Below, piece after piece: positions 59,071-64,000 of a DNA stretch of 64,000 bases (its first letter is position 1; each line of letters begins with the position of its first letter). The translations under genes were made by a program, and so were the position numbers. The notes beneath the pieces are model-generated. The model worked only from the letters and a program-made list of their open reading frames with translations. It did not search any database and was not told where the DNA came from. The DNA comes from Anaeramoeba flamelloides (taxonomy: Eukaryota; Metamonada; Anaeramoebidae): the NCBI GenBank assembly GCA_027625915.1, contig JANTQA010000008.1:13145001-13209000 (forward strand), read 5' to 3'.

Positions 59071-60621
59071 ATGCTTTCCAACATTGGAACATGGTTTCAA
59101 CAAAACAAGCCACTTGTGCTTTCACTTACGGAATTTTTCACCGGTCTTAATTTAGACATTGGCTTGGTTAAACAAAACCCAGATCAGTTTAAAAAAGGCT
59201 TTGAGCTCTTGGGCAAATTAGACATCTTTGGTGCAGCAAGAGAGTTAATTGTAGGGTGTGGGATCGACTCTACAAAAGTTGATGAAGCACTTGACTTATT
59301 AAAGGAAATTGTTGAGATTGTTGATGATATTGCGACAAAGAACATTTCAAAAGGCATTTTTGAAATCAAGTACGTTATTTTGATTGCCTCCAAAGTTCTA
59401 CGTTTGCTCAATTGCGGCGAATTTATCCAGGCCTTTGAACAAATTTTAGGTTCCTTCAAGGTTGACTTTGAAAAACTGTGGGACATTTGCTTGCAACTTG
59501 AGCAAGGAAACAAATCGGGGCTACCAGAGCAGCTGATCCAATTGTTTGGTGTCAAGGAAGAAGACATGGAAAAAATGGAGCACTTGAAAACCTTACAAGA
59601 CTTCATCAGGAGGGGACCTAACTCATCCACTTTACCCGCAGTTGTTAGTCTCTTGGGGATTGAAAAGTCGATCGTTGACAAGGTCAAGGAAAACTTTGGA
59701 AGGATCATGCAATTTGTTGAAGAAGAGAATTTACCAGAAAAGATCTCCCAATACATTGATCCTACCACCCCAAATGAAGACAGCATTAACCACGCGATTG
59801 ACAATTTTGTCAACATACTGAAGCCTTCCAGAAATGGGAAACTGTGGGCTTGGTTTGGCACAAGCTATATGAACCGTTCGTGGTATAGCAAGGCCTCCTT
59901 GTGCTTTGAAAGGGCACTAAAGGCCGACGAAGAAAACGAAGACTCTGAGTGGTTTTATAACTGGGGATACTGTTTAATCAACGAAGGCAAAAATTTCGAA
60001 GCAATCGAACAATTGTCTGAGGCAATAGAATGCAAGGAAGAAGAATCAAAATATTGGAACATGCGTGGCTGTGCTAAATTACGAGCTGGCAAAGAAGAAG
60101 AGGCCAAAGAAGATTGGGAAAAGGCAGACGAACTGAAGGCAAATGATTCCTACAACCTTGCCTGGAGAGGAGAAATGTATTCCCTCATGATGCAATGGGA
60201 CAAGGCCCTAGAATGGTTTAACAAGGCCACGGAATCCATGCCCCAAAATTCATGGGCACACTACGGCGCAACTGTTGCCAACCTATGGCTAGGTAAAAAC
60301 GAGGAAGCCGCTAAATCGAGTATCAGATCTTCTGAGACCATGAATTTTGAATGCCAATACCAAAGCATTTATTATTTCTTAGTAAACACCTTAGAATCCA
60401 TCAGTAAAAAACTCTATCCCAAGGCACTCTTTGAAATTGAGCATTTCGAACACTGTATGAAAATGAAATTCAATTTCGTAAGCCAGTCCAAGGCGCTTTT
60501 CTGGAAAGGTTGGGCTTTAGAGCAAAAAGGTGAAATAGAATCTGCCAAAAAATGTTGGGAACAATCCAAAGAGCTAAACCCTCTTTTATCTTGGAATGAA
60601 TTTAAACTTAATAAAAATTAA
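59071..60621 (+). CDS. TPR-repeat protein with unrecognised helical N-terminal half
   Basis: 516 residues from ATG to TAA with no intron. Residues about 255-420 are consecutive tetratricopeptide units: LWAWFGTSYMNRSWYSKASL, WFYNWGYCLINEGKNFEAIE, YWNMRGCAKLRAGKEEEAKE, LAWRGEMYSLMMQWDKALEW, AHYGATVANLWLGKNEEAAK. A last unit near 475-505 reads LFWKGWALEQKGEIESAKKC. They show the usual W/Y at position 4, G at 8 and A at 20. The first 250 residues are helical and hydrophobic in places (KYVILIASKVLRLL) and match nothing I recognise. No catalytic motif or signal peptide is present. It is probably a scaffold. This gene is clearly richer in G+C than every neighbour and uses more C-ending codons, as expected of a highly expressed gene or one of different origin. 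Confidence 0.9.
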   Translation: MLSNIGTWFQQNKPLVLSLTEFFTGLNLDIGLVKQNPDQFKKGFELLGKLDIFGAARELIVGCGIDSTKVDEALDLLKEIVEIVDDIATKNISKGIFEIKYVILIASKVLRLLNCGEFIQAFEQILGSFKVDFEKLWDICLQLEQGNKSGLPEQLIQLFGVKEEDMEKMEHLKTLQDFIRRGPNSSTLPAVVSLLGIEKSIVDKVKENFGRIMQFVEEENLPEKISQYIDPTTPNEDSINHAIDNFVNILKPSRNGKLWAWFGTSYMNRSWYSKASLCFERALKADEENEDSEWFYNWGYCLINEGKNFEAIEQLSEAIECKEEESKYWNMRGCAKLRAGKEEEAKEDWEKADELKANDSYNLAWRGEMYSLMMQWDKALEWFNKATESMPQNSWAHYGATVANLWLGKNEEAAKSSIRSSETMNFECQYQSIYYFLVNTLESISKKLYPKALFEIEHFEHCMKMKFNFVSQSKALFWKGWALEQKGEIESAKKCWEQSKELNPLLSWNEFKLNKN

Positions 60622-62456
60622 AAGAAAGAGATATAAAAAATATTTACAAAACCCTTTTTTAAAAATAAATTTAAAAAAATTTTCAAATAAACCATAACTG
60701 ATTTCACTCCTTTTTTTTATTTTTTATTCTTTAATTCTTTATCTTTCTTTTTTTTTTTTTTCTTTTCTTTTCATTCAACCAATTCCAATAATATTAAAAT
60801 TTATTATAGTTAAAAAAAACAAAAAATTTTTGAGTTTTTTTTTGATAATAAATTTGAAACAAATTATTTTTGACTGGAAATAGTAAAATTTAATTCAATC
60901 TACACTTGCTAATAACGACAAAGAATTAGAAATCAAAATTTAAACCCATTAAGGTTGATTTTCCTTGAAATGTGAAAAAAGTATAATCTTGGATAGTCTC
61001 TAAAGACATTTTATTTTGGTTACTAATAAATAGATCTGTAGCAGAGTATTAAATTTTTACAAATAAATAAATATTTCATAAGAGAAAAACCTCCAAACTG
61101 CCAGCCCACTGAAATATAAATACCTCTTCATTGTAATAAAATAATTTTTGAAAAGTATTTTTCTTTAAAAGGCGATCGGGTTCTATCCTATTATACCCAT
61201 AAATCTTTATTTCTTGACACAAAGAATAATTTAAAAAAAACATATTTTATTACTTTTAACAAATTGAAATTAGTCCAATTAAAAGAAAATTGGAATGAAA
61301 AATACATTTTGAAAATTCTTTCGAAATGAAAAGTAATTTGTTACTCTCAAAATATTTCAAATAAAAGTTTTTTAATTCAGAAATAGAAAATAAAGTCAAG
61401 TAAAGAAAAATAATTGTATCAAATGTTTAACATAAGATTAAAAAATAACATATTTTTTTGATTTTTTCATGATCTTTTTTCATCATTTTGATTTCCCGGT
61501 TTGTAATTGGTAGGAAATTAAACTAAAATTCAAAATTTTTCAGAAAGTTAAAACATTTAAATAAATCACAATAATACTCTTTTATTCAAATTTAGAAATA
61601 ATTGTGATTTTTTTAAAAATATTTAAATATTTTTTTCATATTTTAGTTTTTTGTTATCATTTCATTTTTTGAATTACGTAGCATGATCGGTTCTTAGATC
61701 AAATTTTTTTTCCAGAGATTGAATAATGGTTAAAATAGATTTCTTCAAAATCTAAGAACTTATTTAAAATTAGTTTATGGTATCTAAACATTTGATCAAT
61801 CAAATATTTTTGATCGAATTTTTACTAATTTACTAATCAAATTTTTTGATATGATCTCTCCAAATTTTTTAATATACCAATAATTTATTAGTATTGATAA
61901 TTATTTATTTTTTGTTTTGTGAGTATTGTATTTTATAAATAATTTTTAACATTTCAATTGGCGAATGGTTCTAATAGGGTATTTCTTCTAGAAGTTATTA
62001 AATAAGAATTTTATTTTTAAAAATTGAGTTTTAATATTTTAAAAATTTCGAATTGTGTTTTATATTAGACTAGGAAATATTATACAACCATATTATTAAA
62101 TACATTCCTTTTGATTTGGTTAAAGAAATAATTTGAATTGTTCATTTTAAAATTAACTTTGGTACTCAACAATTATAAAATTTACCTACACCCTTATTTT
62201 TTTTTAAAATATCTTGAGTGGGACAAACCAAAATAAATAAGTTACCAAAATCATTTTGTATGTTATAATATTACTTTTATCAAAATGTTAAACAAGACGA
62301 TTGTACTTCCCTAAAATTAAAACAAAGTTTCGAATTACAAACCCTTTCACTTTGAAAATAGTTCAAAAATCGATTCATTTTTTTATTTTTTCCACTTGAC
62401 CATTTTCTGAGTTCTTAGTTCAAAAAAGCAAAAAAAGAAAAAGAGAAATAAAGTAA
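60622..62456. other. gene-free stretch with a family A element
   Basis: Nothing protein-like. It holds family A copy 4 (61521-62060); the rest is A/T tracts. Confidence 0.5.
61521..62060 (+). mobile_element. family A element, copy 4
   Basis: 540 bp, TA-flanked. It starts AACTAAAATTCAAAATTTTT and ends AAATTTCGAATTGTGTTT, in the same orientation as 7691-8228. It is more diverged internally than copies 1 and 3. Confidence 0.65.
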
Positions 62457-64000
62457 ATGAGCCGAGCAAATAAAAAAAAGAGCTTGTTGGTTGAAAAAAA
62501 CATCAAGACAGGAATTTTTAAAAAACGTACAAGAATGGACACTTCACAAGCGTTTCAATTTTATTTACACCAAGATCTTATGAAATGGGATCAATTTCTT
62601 CCTGCTTTACGAGATAATATTTTTGGAAAATCAGGAGATTTGTGGAAACAGTTGATGTGTTTAAAATTTCATCTTCATTTAACACCATCTTGTCGATATG
62701 GCTTTTTGGAAATTCAACAAGTAATGAATGACAAATATAACAATATAAACAAAACGAAATTTCCTCTTCAAAAACAGAATAGCCTAGTCACCAAACAGAA
62801 ATTGAATTCCAATTTCAAGTCAACTCAAAACAGAAATGAGGTAATTGAATTTTTAAACTCGAAAAATTGCCTACCTTTACATTTAATGAATGATCAAAAA
62901 AAATTTGAAAAAAAAATCACTCAAGAATTATGTGGCAAATTTACTCCACCAGGAGAAAGGATCAAAATCTACAAAAGATCAACCAACTCTTTATTTACTG
63001 AAAAAACATCCGTTTTTGAAATCTTTGCTTGTTCAGCGGATCAATTGAGTTATCAAAATTATTATAAATCAATCCAATTTTTACTCTTTTGGTACGTTCA
63101 AAAAAAAAATTTAATACCAGAAGACGATATTAACGATCCAAATTTCAAGACTTATCTTTTATTTGAAAAGCTTCAAATATCAAACTCAAACCAAATTTCT
63201 CGAAAAAATATGACAAAGATTGAAAAAAAAAAGAAAAAGAAAAAGAAAAAAAAAATAAAAAAAAAATCAATAAAAATGAAAAAGAAAAAGAAATGGAAAT
63301 GGGAATAGAAAAGGAAAATGTAAATAGAGATCACTTTATTTATATTTTTGCTGGGTTAGCAACTGGCAGTGTCTTTTTTAAATTCCCAAAAGGTAAACGG
63401 TTTAGATTTCAGAATTTTTTCATCTTGCCACATTACCAACAAATTGAAAACCAAGTGAAATTTTTAAAATCCATTTATAGAAATTTATTTGACACCCATA
63501 ATATTTTAGAAGCCACCTCCCAAGTTTCAAACCCTGACTTTTCAAGAATTAGAACTCAAGTTGATCTTGAGATCTGTTGGAAAGAAGGATATTTTTTAAC
63601 AAAAGTGGAACAACCGAATACAAAAAAGCAATTAAATATAAAGAAAGGAAATCATTTAAATAAAATGGATTTGGTGTACTCTTTAGAATTTGAAAATGGA
63701 AATGAAAATGGAAATGAGATGGAAATAGAAAAGGGAAATGAAAATGAAAATGAAAAGGATGAGGATGAAAAAATAATTTTTGGAAAATTATCTATTAAAG
63801 ATCTTGAAAAAATTGCATCAAAACTTAAATTAGCTCCTAACCAAGCAAGAAAATGCTATCATATATCCTGGTTTAAAAACATTGATTTAAATGATTCAGA
63901 AATGATCCGACAATTTCGAATTGATGTTAAACGCAGATTATATTTGGAAAAAATTACATTTTTAAATATTCCAGTCAATCAAAAAGAATTTCTTGAAGAA
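62457..64000 (+). CDS. HAT1-like protein, degenerate acetyl-CoA site, frame break, 3' end beyond window
   Basis: The first frame (62457-63308) matches the N-terminal part of type B histone acetyltransferase HAT1: AFQFYLHQDLMKWDQFLPAL, then FTPPGERIKIYKRSTNS and FLLFWYVQKKNLIPEDD, ending TYLLFEKLQ. The acetyltransferase half continues in another frame from about 63240 to the window end: HFIYIFAGLATGSVFFKFPK, RFQNFFILPHYQQIENQVKF, then LSIKDLEKIASKLKLAPNQA and FRIDVKRRLYL, in the order found in HAT1. The two frames overlap in an A-rich Lys stretch. A run of ten A at 63223-63232 is the likely place of a one-base slip, real or a sequencing error; no plausible intron fits. HAT1 acetylates new histone H4. 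Here the Gly-rich acetyl-CoA loop (QGQGHG in human) reads YQQIENQ, and the AEDPS acidic pair is absent, so activity is doubtful. Confidence 0.82.

Noticed and set aside
1-64000. Retrovirus-like, LTR, Polinton-type or CRISPR content.
   Set aside because: No reverse transcriptase, integrase, capsid or polymerase motif, no long direct terminal repeats, and no regularly spaced direct-repeat array were seen.

Overview
The window is nuclear DNA from an AT-rich eukaryote, most likely a free-living protist. Spliceosomal GT-AG introns, a cytosolic ribosomal protein gene, a Rab GTPase and an mRNA-splicing factor establish the eukaryote. Proteins carry long Lys/Glu, Asn/Glu and Asn/Ser runs, and spacers are made of A/T tracts. 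That style recalls Anaeramoeba and similar amoeboid protists, but no rRNA or marker here fixes the lineage. Stop usage fits the standard code: TAA, TAG and TGA all end otherwise complete proteins.

Regions, left to right. 1-5 kb: a possible tiny two-exon gene (1792-2082) and repeats. 5.2-6.0 kb (-): ankyrin-repeat protein. 10.9-11.6 kb (+): unrecognised charged protein. 17.0-18.0 kb (+): Rab5-like GTPase in four exons. 21.4-30.3 kb (-): an ABHD17/WAV2-type alpha/beta hydrolase whose myristoylation-type N-terminus lies about 7.2 kb from its catalytic exon. 33.0 kb: a decayed coding remnant. 34.7-35.3 kb (+): coiled-coil plus ubiquitin-like protein. 37.8-44.7 kb (+): translin, its last exon 6,115 bases beyond the second. 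46.8-48.1 kb (+): ribosomal protein eL8 (RPL7A). 52.0-57.5 kb (-): splicing factor PRPF39, split by a 3,489-base intron. 59.1-60.6 kb (+): TPR protein. 62.5-64.0 kb (+): a HAT1-like protein with a degenerate acetyl-CoA site, running off the window.

The main result is that short ORFs far apart are exons of the same genes. Three genes have introns of about 3.5, 6.1 and 7.2 kb, while the other introns are about 100-280 bases. Together these three introns cover about 16.8 kb of what looks like intergenic DNA. They are filled with inverted-repeat DNA elements. At least seven repeat families can be followed across the window. Two have TA target sites and termini of Tc1/mariner type, and one member keeps a helix-turn-helix transposase remnant. 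There are also a 2-kb foldback, a 197-bp palindromic family and a modular hairpin cluster found at two loci.

The genes share no pathway and do not form an operon. They are housekeeping (eL8, PRPF39, translin, Rab) or protein-interaction genes set in repeat-rich DNA. I saw no retrovirus-like, Polinton-like or CRISPR features and no convincing tRNA or rRNA.
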